Part shown: piece by piece, positions 10,030-21,500 of the stretch | How the letters are laid out: each line of letters begins with the position of its first letter | Position numbering within the stretch: position 1 is the first letter of the stretch | Assembly (NCBI GenBank): GCA_015680685.1 | Contig: MNCI01029622.1 | Coordinates: forward strand, 800,546 to 845,969 | Length of the DNA stretch: 45,424 nucleotides | Direction: 5' to 3' | Source: Gnetum montanum | Taxonomy: Eukaryota; Streptophyta; Gnetopsida; Gnetales; Gnetaceae | Notes under the pieces: model-generated | Told to the model about the DNA's origin: nothing | The model's input: the letters and a program-made list of their open reading frames with translations, nothing else | Databases searched by the model: none | Program-made: the position numbers and the translations under genes

Positions 10030-12159
10030 TACCCCCATGACTGAATGAAAACTTGTCCTCAAGTTAAACAAAATGAGGAAGAAGTTCCTTACAAAATATT
10101 GGGTAGGTATGGGATTATTGACTAACATAAAAACTAACTCAGGTGGAATAGATAGATGTTGAGTTCCTAAGTGTATGGAATTATAATTTTTACAACATTG
10201 GGTATTCATGATAAGAGAAGTGAACACCTAGATAACACTGACATCTAACACTTCTTGGCAACAGAAGAACATGAGAGAGAGAGAGAGAGAGAGAAGATCC
10301 AGTGATCATGAACGATCTTCATTGTGTGGTACTACTGCATTATCCATGGTAAAGATAGTTCCACTTCTAGTTGATGCTTTCCACTGCAATCACAACAAAA
10401 TTATAAATTAGTATGTAATGTGTAACACATAGCTGTTAAATGCCTTATCTCATTGGTGGTTACACTTGGCTAGGTTGTGATTATGGTAGATTGATTCCTT
10501 GAGTAGTGTTAGCGGTAAGGTTGACAGATAGGGTCAAATAGATAAGTAGTCCACTAAATTCAAAAAGGTTTGACATAAGGAAATATTTGAAGAGGTATAA
10601 AAATTCAGAATAACAAAAATAAGAATTCACTAAAAATGATTATGAAGATGTGTACAGCTAGATGTCACTGATGGGGTAAACAAAAATATTTGATTATAAA
10701 AGTGTCTACGAGTAAAGAAGTTAACTAACCCAACCAAAAGATATGCAAGTGGATCCTTTCCAAAGTAGGCATAGGCATTTTATGCCCTTGCATAACTTCA
10801 AACTAAAGAGTTTGTGGGCTCCATGGATGATTAATGGTTACAGAAGGTTAAGTATAAAAACCTAGAAGAAACTAACTAAGAATTCTAACATATCAAACCA
10901 AGACATCAAATCAAAAACATGAAACTAGTAGTGAGGTGAGACATGGAAGGCATAGATGGATGAGAGAGAGTGGAATGGAGTTCCTAATTAAGGTCACATG
11001 AAGCCCCTTATAGATTTCATGGTTAAATGACTTGATAGGATCCATCCTTAGTCTAGATGAAAACCAACCACATTCAGTGATTTCACATTGACATTCTAAG
11101 ACCAATCCATCCCCTGAGACACAAAAGTGCTCCCACAGAATAGCCACCATTCCTCATTAGAGAAGAAGTAGGAAGTGAAGAAGGGCCTTAGTTAGAGGGA
11201 ACTAGTCCCATAACTAGTACTTGTAGCTTGTTTATTCTATCTAGGGGATGTGCTTTCAATTTCCATTATTTTTTAAAAATGGAAACCACACCATGCAAAG
11301 ACACACATTTATTTTGTTCAAGGGTGTGCTTTGAATCCTCATATTTTTTTCTTGATGAGAAACACACCATGTGAGGATGTATGCATCTATTTTTTCCAAG
11401 GGGTGTGCTTTGAATTCTCATTGCTTTTTTCTGATGATAACCATACCATGCAAGGACTTATTCAACTTCCTTTATTGATTGGCGTGGAATAAAAAGAAAT
11501 TCGTGGAAACACACATGCACCCAGGCAAACAAAAAAGTATAAAGAATATTGAATCCCTTTGAAGCCACACCCTGTTCAAACCTTTGAATCTTTCCCAATT
11601 TTGGAAACTACCAAAGTCACAAATTTATTAAAGTTTTTTAATTAAGAAGGGACTACACATTTCCAAAATAAGAAAAATTATAGAGTTTGTGGATGGGTGG
11701 ATGTTGTGGACTCACTGCCTATTACATGAAAAAGAAACCATGTTCTAATTATCCGTAATGAAATTCAAAGCTAGAAACTAGACACCAACAATCAAATAAC
11801 AAAAATAGTACATACCACCATCAAGTAACGCATTACCAATGTACCTAGCACTTATTAACAAAAAGTTAGAAACTCATACCAAATAAAAGAAAATATAGAA
11901 GAAAGTGTAAATTATTCAAGAAATATCAAATGTAATAATGATGTTGTAAAAAAAAATTAGAAAAGATCAATAACATAAAAATAAAAAGATGTAAAATAAA
12001 GAATGTGTAAAAAAAAAGATGAAAAACACTTAAGAATTATGAAGACTAGAATGGGGGATAACCCCCATAACTAAAAATTTGATTAAGAAAAGGATTAATA
12101 AGTGGATTAAGAGGATCCATGCATGTTTGAAATGTTGAGAACCTTTCATGCCCCAACCA
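10030..12159 (-). other. E2 non-coding 3' interior
   Basis: On the minus strand this is the region between the gag stop and the 3' LTR. It contains a (GA)n microsatellite at about 10273-10295, several A- and T-rich runs, and a purine-rich stretch (complement of acccccat at 10031-10038) beside the LTR that fits a polypurine tract. No coding region or RNA gene was recognised. Confidence 0.55.
10273..10295. repeat. (GA)n microsatellite
   Basis: An uninterrupted ga dinucleotide run inside E2. Confidence 0.9.
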
Positions 12160-14514
12160 CTAGGTGTCTATCGGTGATGTGGTGGCTAGGTAAAAAAATT
12201 GTTGGTCACACACCTGATTGTTATATGTATGATGGGTTAGGATATGAGGCATGTTAAAACTATGGATGACTGGCCCACTATTGCACCCTTGAGTATGAGA
12301 TGGCATGCATGGATTCATTTTTCTTCCCACATTTGTAGATTCATTGGTTGGATGTAGGATTGGAGTATGGATAGATGGTGACCCTTGTGTATGGTCAGAG
12401 GACGTTGGTTTAGATAAGGAAGGTGGTACATGAGGTTGGCCTTTTGTTGGCTCAGATGATGGAATGGGTTCATGCATGGTTTGCTTTGGCTTAAAACCTT
12501 TCCTTCGGAAGGGATTTTTTCGGTGTTATGGTTGGGATCCACTGGTGTTAGCATATCTATGTACATCTGTAGCACAAGTGGCACTCATTTGTTAATACTA
12601 TGATGTTGAACCTTCCTGAGTTACTGGTGATGACATTGGAGAAGGTGAATTATGAAAATATCAAGGGTAAGTTGGATGGTAAGAGGCACGAGGTGGTAAT
12701 CCTTCAGGGGATGTCATGTATTGATGGTACTTGGGAAAGTGATAGTGATGATTTGAAGTGGAGGATGTCGAACTAGTTGGAGAAATAGGGTGTTGAACAT
12801 AATATCCATGCAGTTTCAGTGGATATGGCTGATTTGGTGGTGGCCTCCCCCATGACTGTGGTTGTTGCCACTATCGTTGATGACTATGTTAAGGCTGGTA
12901 ACAAGTCCCCCTAGGATGGTATGATCAATTGTGGGACTGTCTATAATTATCTTATGGGAGAGGAAGTCTCCCAGGCATGTGCTTTTGCACAAACTTCAGA
13001 TTTAAGGCTCCTAAACAATACTCCTGTAGATGTAACAATATGGGGCATTGGTCCTTTGGGTGGTCTTATATGCATAGGTTGCATCCATCATCTTCATTTG
13101 TGGTGGAGTCTTTAGCCTCACTTTTGTTAGCTACTTTTCCCATCTACCGAAAAGTGTTCCTAACTGTTTCTTGGTTCTATGTCCTTTGTTGATTGTGATC
13201 GCCTAGCTTATGTTGCATAATCTCCTTCATAATTGTTTCAACAAGATTTTTTACATTTTCATTTATCCATTTAAACATCCTATTGAATTTTGCTTCTAGA
13301 TTGTCAATAGACTCCTCTATTGGCAAAGTTTGTTGCGAAATCACCCTATCAAAGGTGGTTTCATTTCCCTTATCATAAATTTGGACCTCCTTCAATTGAA
13401 GAGTTGGGTCCCATTGATGTTTTTCAACATTCTCCCATTTACACATTTCTCCTTCTTCTTTTGCCATACACTCTATTATCTCTTTGACCTGATGGGCTTG
13501 AAGCTCATATAATTTCCCTTGGGCATACATCCCAAGGGTCACCCTTCTTTTATTACGAAGCCCATCTATGGTGTAGTAAAGTTTCTCTTCCTCAGAGAAA
13601 CCATGGCCTGGGCATTAATTAAATAAGGCATAATATCTATCTAAGGCCATGTCTAAGGATTTAGGTTGTTCTTGTTTCTACTCTTAGATTTGTTTCCTTA
13701 GATTGGACACTCTTTTATAGGTTTGGTATTTCTTGTTGAAAAGTTCTAACATTGTAGACCATCGTCAGATTGAATTTGGTCTCAACGATCAATACCACAC
13801 TTTGGCTTTATTAGTTGGTATCCTAGGAAAGAGCTTAAGCTTTTGTCACTCACTTTCCACATTGTAGAATGCACATGCATCGTGGAAGGCTTGTAAATGA
13901 TGTTGTAAATCTGAACAATAGCCTCCTACAAATTTAGGTATATTATTCATATCAAGCTTAGGTAGGCAACTCTTTTTAAGATTCCTGTGAGATATCTTAA
14001 CAGCCTCTGTGATATGCATTATGCTCTTAGTGGCCAACAGGGGTTCATCGTCATCAAACATATAGTGATGGAAGTTCCTATGTCCATGGTGTCCTCTTTA
14101 ACTCTTCTCATGGGTTTGATTCTAGTTTTTAGTCCATCCCTTTAATGGAGCTCTATCTCTATACCTACGTTCATCTTTGTTAGAATTAGACATTGAAGGG
14201 AAAGAGGAAGATAAGGAACTGTAAGGATTTCCATGGCTCCTATGGTATTCTTCGAGGTCCTTTGATTTATCGTTTTGAGGTTTTGAGAAGGTCTTAAGCC
14301 TTGAAGCCTCCCCTAGTCTAGGACTTACATCATCTCCTCCAAGATTGTCTACCTTAGGTGAATGTAGCCTTTAAGTGTCATTAGTGTGGTCATGATCATA
14401 AGAAACCCTTGCATAAGGTTGATCACTCCAATCATCTTCATCATATATCTCATTAGTTCTCCAATGAATGTGTTTGTTATACCATGCATAGTTACTTTTG
14501 TGTGAGAGAGACAT
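12160..14514 (-). pseudogene. gag: E2 gag, single frame with several stops
   Basis: A single minus-strand frame of 785 codons can be followed from ATG at 14514 (product starts MSLSHKSNYAWY) to a stop near 12160, interrupted by stop codons but no frameshift. Visible parts in order: an acidic, charged N-terminus; a capsid-type segment with IPKFVGGYCSDLQHHLQAF and then KAKVWY and NKKYQTYKR (13700-13960); a Glu/Lys-rich helical segment (13177-13542); a zinc knuckle of form C-x2-C-x3-H-x4-C (CNLC, DH, QCP) near 13020-13065, itself cut by a stop; and a Pro/Ser/His-rich tail. Protease and pol are absent. Identity as retrotransposon Gag is well supported, its lineage less so. Confidence 0.8.
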
Positions 14515-14622
14515 TGTTCTTGATTTATGGTGTGTGTGGGCTAGGATTTTTTGAAAGATATATCATTAATACCTTTTACAGTGATCATGTATGATATAAC
14601 TAATCTAAATAACTAGCACCTT

Positions 14623-14640
14623 CCCTGATAATAGTGCCAA
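14623..14640 (-). other. Primer binding site of E2
   Basis: On the minus strand TTGGCACTATTATCAGGG abuts the 5' LTR. It matches the tRNA-Asp type site common in plant gypsy elements (TGGCGCCGTTGCCGGGG) if transitions are allowed. It sets the orientation of E2. Confidence 0.65.
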
Positions 14641-15570
14641 TGATGAGCGGCAAGGTATCCCTATGCTCAACTATATGAATTACAAGTGTTCACGTGCAAT
14701 CTAGTTAAATTCTGTTGATGGGACTAGCTGTACCATCTAGATCATTATGCCTTGATCATAGTTCGTTGTCTTCCCACTTGGACTAGTGGTAGCTTTGTCA
14801 TGTATGGTTTAGTCCAAAGTGAGGTATATGATGTGGTCCCTAATCCTATTCTATGCTACTTTTGATAATGAAAAGAGATAAACTGATTAACTAATGAATA
14901 ATGGAAACAAAGTTTAAATTAGCCTAAGATGATAGTGTCCACTCTTAATTGTCCATACATGTCTTGGACTTCGTGAGCTACTTTTGGGTTTACCAAGTGT
15001 ACGTCACTAGTTGTGCCAAACGATACACCTTTGGCGACCAAGTATTTACACTTAAATGCTCATGATTAATGAGTACACATTCTGCTTAACAATAGGAATA
15101 GTAAATAACAATAAATGAAAATGTTTAAATAAAGAAAGCATTAAATAATTCAAACAAAAATATTAATCTAAGTGGATGCTGCAATGATGGAAATAATCTC
15201 AATCTTTATTACCAGTCATGTAACGTGTCCAAGTACATCACACTTGAACAAAGGTGTCATATGATTACAAACATCACTTTGCGGGCATGCACTAGGAATA
15301 TTCTAACTCTAGAGAAAACAAACTACAAGAGCTCTGCTACTCTGATTGAAAATTTTTCTTGAAATCATGAGCCTGAGCCCTATATTTATAGATCAGAATT
15401 TACCCTACGATGTTGGGTATCCAACATCATGTCCTGGCTCTGACATTGCATAAATGACATCAGATACTTGACGTCAGGGCTCTGACATTGGGACATTGAT
15501 ACATGGCTCTGATGTCAAGGCTCTGACATCAAGGCTCTGACATCAAGGCTAGGAAAAACATGACTCATCA
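14641..15570 (-). repeat. 5' LTR of E2
   Basis: A 930-bp partner of 9128-10029. The TATA box is the complement of 15383-15390. Upstream of it on the minus strand are TGACGTCA (15469-15476) and TGACATCA or its complement at 15455, 15510, 15524 and 15538, partly in a tandem ctctgacatcaagg unit. Confidence 0.9.
15383..15390 (-). promoter_or_regulatory. TATA box of the E2 5' LTR
   Basis: TATAAATA on the minus strand in the same context as 9870-9877. This is the likely promoter of the E2 genomic transcript. Confidence 0.55.
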
Positions 15571-16208
15571 TTAATTTTAGTTTTATACTACCTTTATATG
15601 GAATAAGTACCTTAGTAATTTTTAGCATAGTTGTTCAAAATAATAACTATATCTATTATTTTAATTTGTTGTTAATTGATTTATAACAAAAAATAATTTA
15701 TTGCTTCTTTAATGAAGGGTAATTAAAATTATTAGTTATGTTAACAATGAGGTGTTAGCCTAGTGGCAAGACTTTTGATTTGAAAGCAACAATAATAAGA
15801 TGTTAGCCTAGTAGTACAGGTCTTAGCCTAGTAACCCTAAGTTACAAGTTCAATTCTATGAGGTAGCATTAAGTTATAAACTTCTATAAACCTTGGGGTG
15901 TACTTATATTTCAAAGACAAAAAATGCCAGAAATATAGGCTAGGTAAAGGTTTTCAATTAAATATACAAAAATGTTTCAAATTTTAGAAATGCCATAAAT
16001 TTTTCAAAAATTCAAAATAAATCAAAAAATCTAAAGAATATATATTTTATCAAAGCATCTCCAAAGGTTAGGTCTTAGTTACCTTCACTATCAAAAGAAT
16101 ACATCGACATGTCTTGGAATAACTACACTACTATCATTAGATTATCTTTTTACTGATTTAATATTCAAAGATATCAAAAATTCATCTAGTAACAATTCAA
16201 AGTGCATA
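15571..16208. other. Spacer between E2 and E3
   Basis: AT-rich, with no protein gene. It includes the tRNA-derived SINE-like fragment listed separately. The right part (15960-16200) is A/T-rich without visible structure. Confidence 0.5.
15751..15860 (+). mobile_element. tRNA-derived SINE-like fragment
   Basis: tagcctagtgg at 15756-15766 is a perfect match to a pol III A box. Two further copies of tagcctagta follow at 15804 and 15824, and aagttcaattct at 15846-15857 resembles a B box. The spacing and the triplicated A-box segment do not fit a functional tRNA gene. A decayed tRNA-derived SINE, or a tRNA relic with an internal duplication, is the best reading. Confidence 0.4.
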
Positions 16209-17288
16209 TCAAAACACCACAGAAATTTGGACCTAACACTTTTGGACAAGAATCAAGCTAAGTCATGATGCTTCCCAGCATGACCGAAACTTGCAAACTT
16301 CACAAAAAACATTAAATGAAGTCGAATCAAGCAAGTAAAAGTTCCCTGAGATCCATTGGAGACTAGATCAACATCTGGCAACAAGAACTGCAAGTTTCAA
16401 CCTCAAAACACTTAGTTTTAACTAAGTATACTTCTTACACACAGGCCTGCATGCCCAGCATGTAGCTCAGCATGTAGCAACTTTTGGACCCCAAAAATGA
16501 GCCAAAACATGCCAGAATTGAGCGCCTGGACCCCCCAGGACCTTCACCAAGTCCCCAGTAGCTCTCAGCCTCCTAAAAATCAAATGTTGGGCCCTAAAAT
16601 GAGGCATTTACATGTGTGTACGTTGGGTACATTTTGGTGAATGCTGACCAGCGTACAGCCCAGCGTACACCACCAAAAACGGCCTAAAATAGGCACCAAA
16701 GAGCAAGATTTTCACTTACAATCAACTCTCAGAGGCAAGGCAATTGTCAGGCATCATCCTAGGCTCCCAAAAATGAATATTCAACCTCGAAATGATGCAC
16801 TCCATAACCTATACGTTGAGCATGCATACTCTGCATACCTAGCATGCATGCCCAGTGTGCACCACCAAAAGCAAGGTTGATCAGACGATTCAGCCAACCT
16901 GCATGTTGATCTACATGCCTAGCGTGCATGCCCAGTGCGCAGCATAGTGTACGCCACTTGAAGCCTTCCAAAACCATATTAGATCAAGTCCAAATGAGCT
17001 GAAAAGCTACAAGTAGCATTCTCATGACACCAGAGCTCAAATCCAAGGGCCAAGTTCAAGATTCTCTGTTGTAACAGTAATGTTCATTTGTAAAGTTCAA
17101 TTCTTTTGTATTGGTCAAGTCTGTACGCTGGGTTCATACGCCTAGCGTGTACACGTTGGCATGTAGCATGTTGTACAGTTGTAATATTCTTTGCACTCGG
17201 GCAACGCAGCCACATGTCATTTGACCTGAAATTTTCTCACCAACGGCCACTCATATCACTTCAAATCCAAATTTCATGCCCTAAAACC

Positions 17289-17296
17289 TATAAAAA
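17289..17296 (+). promoter_or_regulatory. TATA box of the E3 5' LTR
   Basis: tataaaaa in the context cctataaaaacccca, matching the E4 (32313) and E5 (36273) promoters. Confidence 0.6.
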
Positions 17297-17552
17297 CCCC
17301 AATTTTCCATAAAAAAAGGGGGGGGGGGGAAAGGAGGAGAAGGAAAAAAGAAGAAGGAGATTTTGAAATCATTTCAAACACTAACCCTATACGCTGGACT
17401 TCTACCCTACACGCTGATCATACAGCCTTCATGCTGTGCCTGCAGTCCATACCAGCATACTAGCATCCATCCGCATCCACCGGGGCTCTTCATCTGCCTT
17501 GTGTTAGATCCACAACTGCGTCCAGACCGGTGCACTGTAATCTCCATTTTGC

Positions 17553-17558
17553 AATAAA
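17553..17558 (+). terminator. Candidate polyadenylation signal in the E3 LTR
   Basis: AATAAA about 260 bp downstream of the TATA box, inside R/U5. The equivalent site in E4 is altered. Confidence 0.35.
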
Positions 17559-17745
17559 GTTGCTTCATTTCTGGTCAAGATTTGTTATAGTTTTCATTCA
17601 TTCTTGTTTATCTCTTTGTTTATATTCCTGCATGTTTATGTTCTGGTTTATGTTTATTACGTTGTTTACACATAACCCAGTGTATGGCACATTGGCATAC
17701 ATTTGGGGAAATCCTTGTCTGATCCATGTGCGGATCACCCAAGGT

Positions 17746-17791
17746 ACTCTACCTTCATCAGTTCCAGCTCGTCCTCAAGTGACGGTAGAGT
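17746..17791 (+). other. U5 hairpin, E3 copy
   Basis: ACTCTACCTTCA (17746-17757) can pair with TGACGGTAGAGT (17780-17791) with one mismatch across a 22-base loop. The E4 and E5 LTRs have a hairpin at the same place with different paired bases. Just upstream, tgatcc and ggatca (about 17719-17736) form a second short stem. Confidence 0.6.
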
Positions 17792-17869
17792 CTTCTGTGC
17801 CTGTCTATAGATCTCTCAGTGTTCATTTCATTCCAGCCTTACATTGAAGATTTCAGACGGTATAGAAAA

Positions 17870-17886
17870 TGGCACTAGAAGGAGGG
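17870..17886 (+). other. Primer binding site of E3
   Basis: TGGCACTAGAAGGAGGG lies six bases after the LTR end and matches the E4 and E5 sites at 16 of 17 positions. Confidence 0.7.
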
Positions 17887-18523
17887 CCTCTCGTTGCTTA
17901 AATCTACTCTGATCCACCATAGATCTCTTTAGATCCACTAGTCCATCTCATAGACCCGCTCCCTGTGATCCCAGATCTATAGTCAATTTTCTCAAATTTA
18001 CACTCTATCAGCATAGATTTGATTTTGAACCTTCCAAATCTGCGCCCTGTTTAGCCAGATCTGTTGCAATCTCAGCATGTATACACTGCCTAGCCTATTT
18101 GCATGCTGTCCACCCTATCTGTACGCTGCCTGTTCATCCTGTACGCTAATTGTTGAAGCCTGTATGCTGGGGATTTAGTTCATACGCTGTGGATCTAGTC
18201 TGCAAGCTGCCACCAGTCCCTGAACACATCTTGTATGGTATCAGAGTGGTCTGTATGCTGACACTAGCACTTATACGTTGCCATACTTAGGTGTACGCTG
18301 TGTAGACAAGTCTGCACGCTAAGGGTGTACGCTAACAAGTATACCCATTCTATACTTAACCAAATTTTTTCCTATTTACACTGTATATGCTGACAAGACT
18401 TAGTCAAATTTTCTCCCGTTTCCGTGTTTTACATTGTTCCAACACTTAGGAAATTTGTTTACTTCTAGTCCAACACTTAACTGAATTTTTTTACTTTACA
18501 TTGTCATACTTAAAGCACATAAA
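17887..18523 (+). other. E3 leader with degenerate TACGCTG motif array
   Basis: Non-coding. Between about 18070 and 18330 there are at least ten variants of tgtacgctg, such as ctgtacgctgcc, ctgtatgctggg and catacgctgtgg. They correspond to the better preserved arrays of E4 and E5. Many copies have the CpG lost. Confidence 0.65.
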
Positions 18524-21500
18524 ATGGACCCTACGAACACCAATACTTATGCTCTCCTCATCTTTGACCTCGGCATGTCAATCTTATACCCTGTGACCAC
18601 CACCGGACCCATAGTGACTCATGGTGAGGTCAACCCTCAAGGGCCATCTCGCCGATCATTAAGACTACAAGGTATGGATTCCACGTTCACCATCTTAATG
18701 CCTGAACAGTATAATTTTTTTTTTGTTAAAATCCAAGCTAAAGTGGCCATTGACCGAGCTGAGCTAGAAGAAAAGAGACACTATGAGTTAATTCACAAAG
18801 GAGGTCATGACTTCATTCCCACCGCCTATGATGTCATCCCCCTCACTGAATCCCACCATGAACTCCTATCCCAACTCCTCATGGCCAGGAGTCAAACCTT
18901 GCGGCAATCAGCCATAGAACCTCAAAACAAAGATGAAGAAGATAATTTTGCGGCTCAGTCTGAACACGAGGATTTGTACCATACTCTCAGTCCGCATACT
19001 TACGCGAACCCATTATTTCACCCTTTCACAAGGGATACCATGTCCCTCCATTCATTTAAAACCACTCCAAAACATGTGCCTCAACAGGAAGCATCCACTA
19101 TTATTCCCACTCTCCCCATGATCGATACTCAATTCAATATATCCATCCTCACTATTCCTCCTGTCACCACATTATCCCCTCTTACAAGTACAACCCCAAC
19201 AACACCCCCCTCAAACTAATGTAGGAGTGACCTTCCCACCCCAAGTGATTGGGATGTCGTCTATGATACCTGCTTCTACATCTACTCACTATATACCACG
19301 AATACAAACCTAAGGGACATCCTTCACCACTTCAACTCAATAAGTTCAGGGTGTTCCCTCATAAATCATAACTGGATAGTGGGCCGTGACTAGCATGCAA
19401 CTGCATCAACCCCCTCATTACAACATACCACCTCCTACAATTCCACCCATGAACATCCCCCAAGTACAACAACAACAACAACGCACCCCTTACAGTATGC
19501 TACCCTTAGTAGCATGCATCATGAATATTCCACAAGTGCAACCTCCGACCACTCAACTTTCTTCTTTCCTGCCCACTGTACAACAATCTAACTTGCATAC
19601 TACAAAACATGACCAACTTGCCATTTCACCTAGTGCCCAAGACTGGGCCAAAGCTAAAAAGATAATGCAAGAACTCACTGATGAGGTAAAGGGCCTCAAA
19701 ATGGCCAACAATGAAGAGATTAAAGTATTAGACTTTTACCAAGATGATCCTATTAGCGCTTCAGTACCACCATTGACCCTACCCAAAGGAGTTTCTTTGC
19801 CTCAACTAACCAAATACAATGGGGAAGGAGACCCCAATGCCCATCTGGTCACGTTTAGACTAGAATGTTTATTGCTTCAGGCATGGCCCCATGCAATCTT
19901 ACATGTTTTCTCCATGTCCCTCATTGGGAGAGCTTTAGATTGGTACCGAGCCTTGCCTCGTAACTCCATATCCTCTTTGGAGGATCTCTTACACCAATTT
20001 GTTACCAGGTTTAAATACAACCTGAAACCTAAAGCGACCTTGGATAGTCTGATACAGGTAAAACAAGCACTGCTTGAACCTATACAAACATTTATTCAGA
20101 GATGGAGTGCTACACTAAACGAACTTCATGAACCAATCCCCAAAACATACTTACTCACCATCTTAAAGGGAGCCGTGAATGACTTTGTTAAATCAAAATT
20201 GTATTACCTAAATGCACACACTCTTAGCCAAGCATTTGTAAAAATTAAAAACAATGAAGAAGCAGCACAAAATAGCCATGACCCCACGTATTTAGCCTTT
20301 AAAAGTTAGCATAATAAGAAAGAAAAAGAAAGGGCTAAGGCAACTATAGAAGCCGTAGCAGAAACTCAACAAACAAATACGAGACAACAAGGTAAACCAT
20401 CTACCACCCCTACTAGCTATACTAGACCTACTCCCGCTACTGCACCTAAACCGTCCACATCAAAAAATGCTACACTAGGTCATGCACGAAACTTTGATAG
20501 GAGAGACCCCTCTGAATACACACCATTGCCCATGAAACCTTCATAATTATTTGACCAACTCTTGAATGTTGGGCTAATGAAACATAAACAATTGTCCGCC
20601 GCGGTAATTCAAAAACATGATCAATTCTGTGAATTGGTCAAGAACCCAAGCTTGGAAACACCGGATGAGCCCCCAGTTCCAAGAGGCTTTAGACTAGACT
20701 AGTTTTGTAAGTACCACCAACGTAATGGGCATGACACTGACTATTGTTTCACCTTGAAACAAGACATTCAACGAATGATTGATAGAGGTGAGATCACTTT
20801 TGATGAGGCCAACCTAGTCAAACCACAAAACTAGTTCATGGGCATATATAAAGATCCCCTAAATACTAAAGAAGCACCATACATAATTAACACCATCTAC
20901 ATAGATAATAACTATGAAACACCAAAGAACCCCTTCGTAGTTCGTGTTCCCCCTACTGCACTAACATCACCTCAACCTTCATATTCCCCACACGATCCTC
21001 CTACCTCGTAAAAACCATTGGTCATCCGAGTACCTCCCATGGTGGCAACAGCATAGGTACCACCCCAAACCAAACCATCTATTGTTCGTGTGCCCTCTAC
21101 CGATACAACTGCTAGTGTGACACCATCAAATCGGCCCACTCCCTTCATGGTTTGGGTGCCACCGGTAGTTGCTACGACAGAGGTACCAACTACAAATCAC
21201 CCAATCCCATTTGTGGTCAAGGTGCCTAGGCAGCCTGATGTCCAAGCTCATACACCTTAGACACAATCCTGTCCTGCCCCATTCGTCATTCGGGTCCCGA
21301 AACAACCTGATACTCCGACCCCAAATGTTCCCACACAACCCACGCTAGAATGCCTAGCAGATAGGCTCACCAGGGAACATTTGGAGAAGGAACGTCAACG
21401 CCTTACACTGGGGCCCCTGAAATGAACTTTGTTAAGTGCAATACCTATGGCTCCTTCTAAAAATGAGCCAAGCATGAGTCATAAAGAGGAAAAATCAAGA

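Larger units (their letters stand above)
9128..15570 (-). mobile_element. E2: gag-only Ty3/gypsy-like LTR element on the minus strand
   Basis: Two related repeats, beginning tgatgag and ending ctcatca on the plus strand, bound 4.6 kb of internal DNA. A primer binding site inside the right repeat and a purine tract inside the left one show transcription from right to left. The interior codes for Gag only. No protease, RT or integrase motif was found, so E2 is a non-autonomous element. Flanking bases are cgaat (9123-9127) and ttaat (15571-15575), so a target duplication, if present, has diverged at two of five positions. Confidence 0.85.
16209..17864 (+). repeat. 5' LTR of E3
   Basis: The start is read from homology with the 3' LTR at 31545, because its own first bases are altered (tcaaaacaccac against tgaaacaccac). 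The right end is placed before the primer binding site. It contains decayed TACGCTGG-type words in U3, a TATA box at 17289-17296, a run of 12 G at 17318-17329, an AATAAA at 17553-17558 and the U5 hairpin at 17746-17791. Confidence 0.82.

Noticed and set aside
12977-13192. Plus-strand frame with CRCNNMGHW, reminiscent of a zinc knuckle
   Set aside because: It is a shadow of the minus-strand E2 gag frame, which has a better CCHC knuckle at the same place and homologous capsid sequence upstream.
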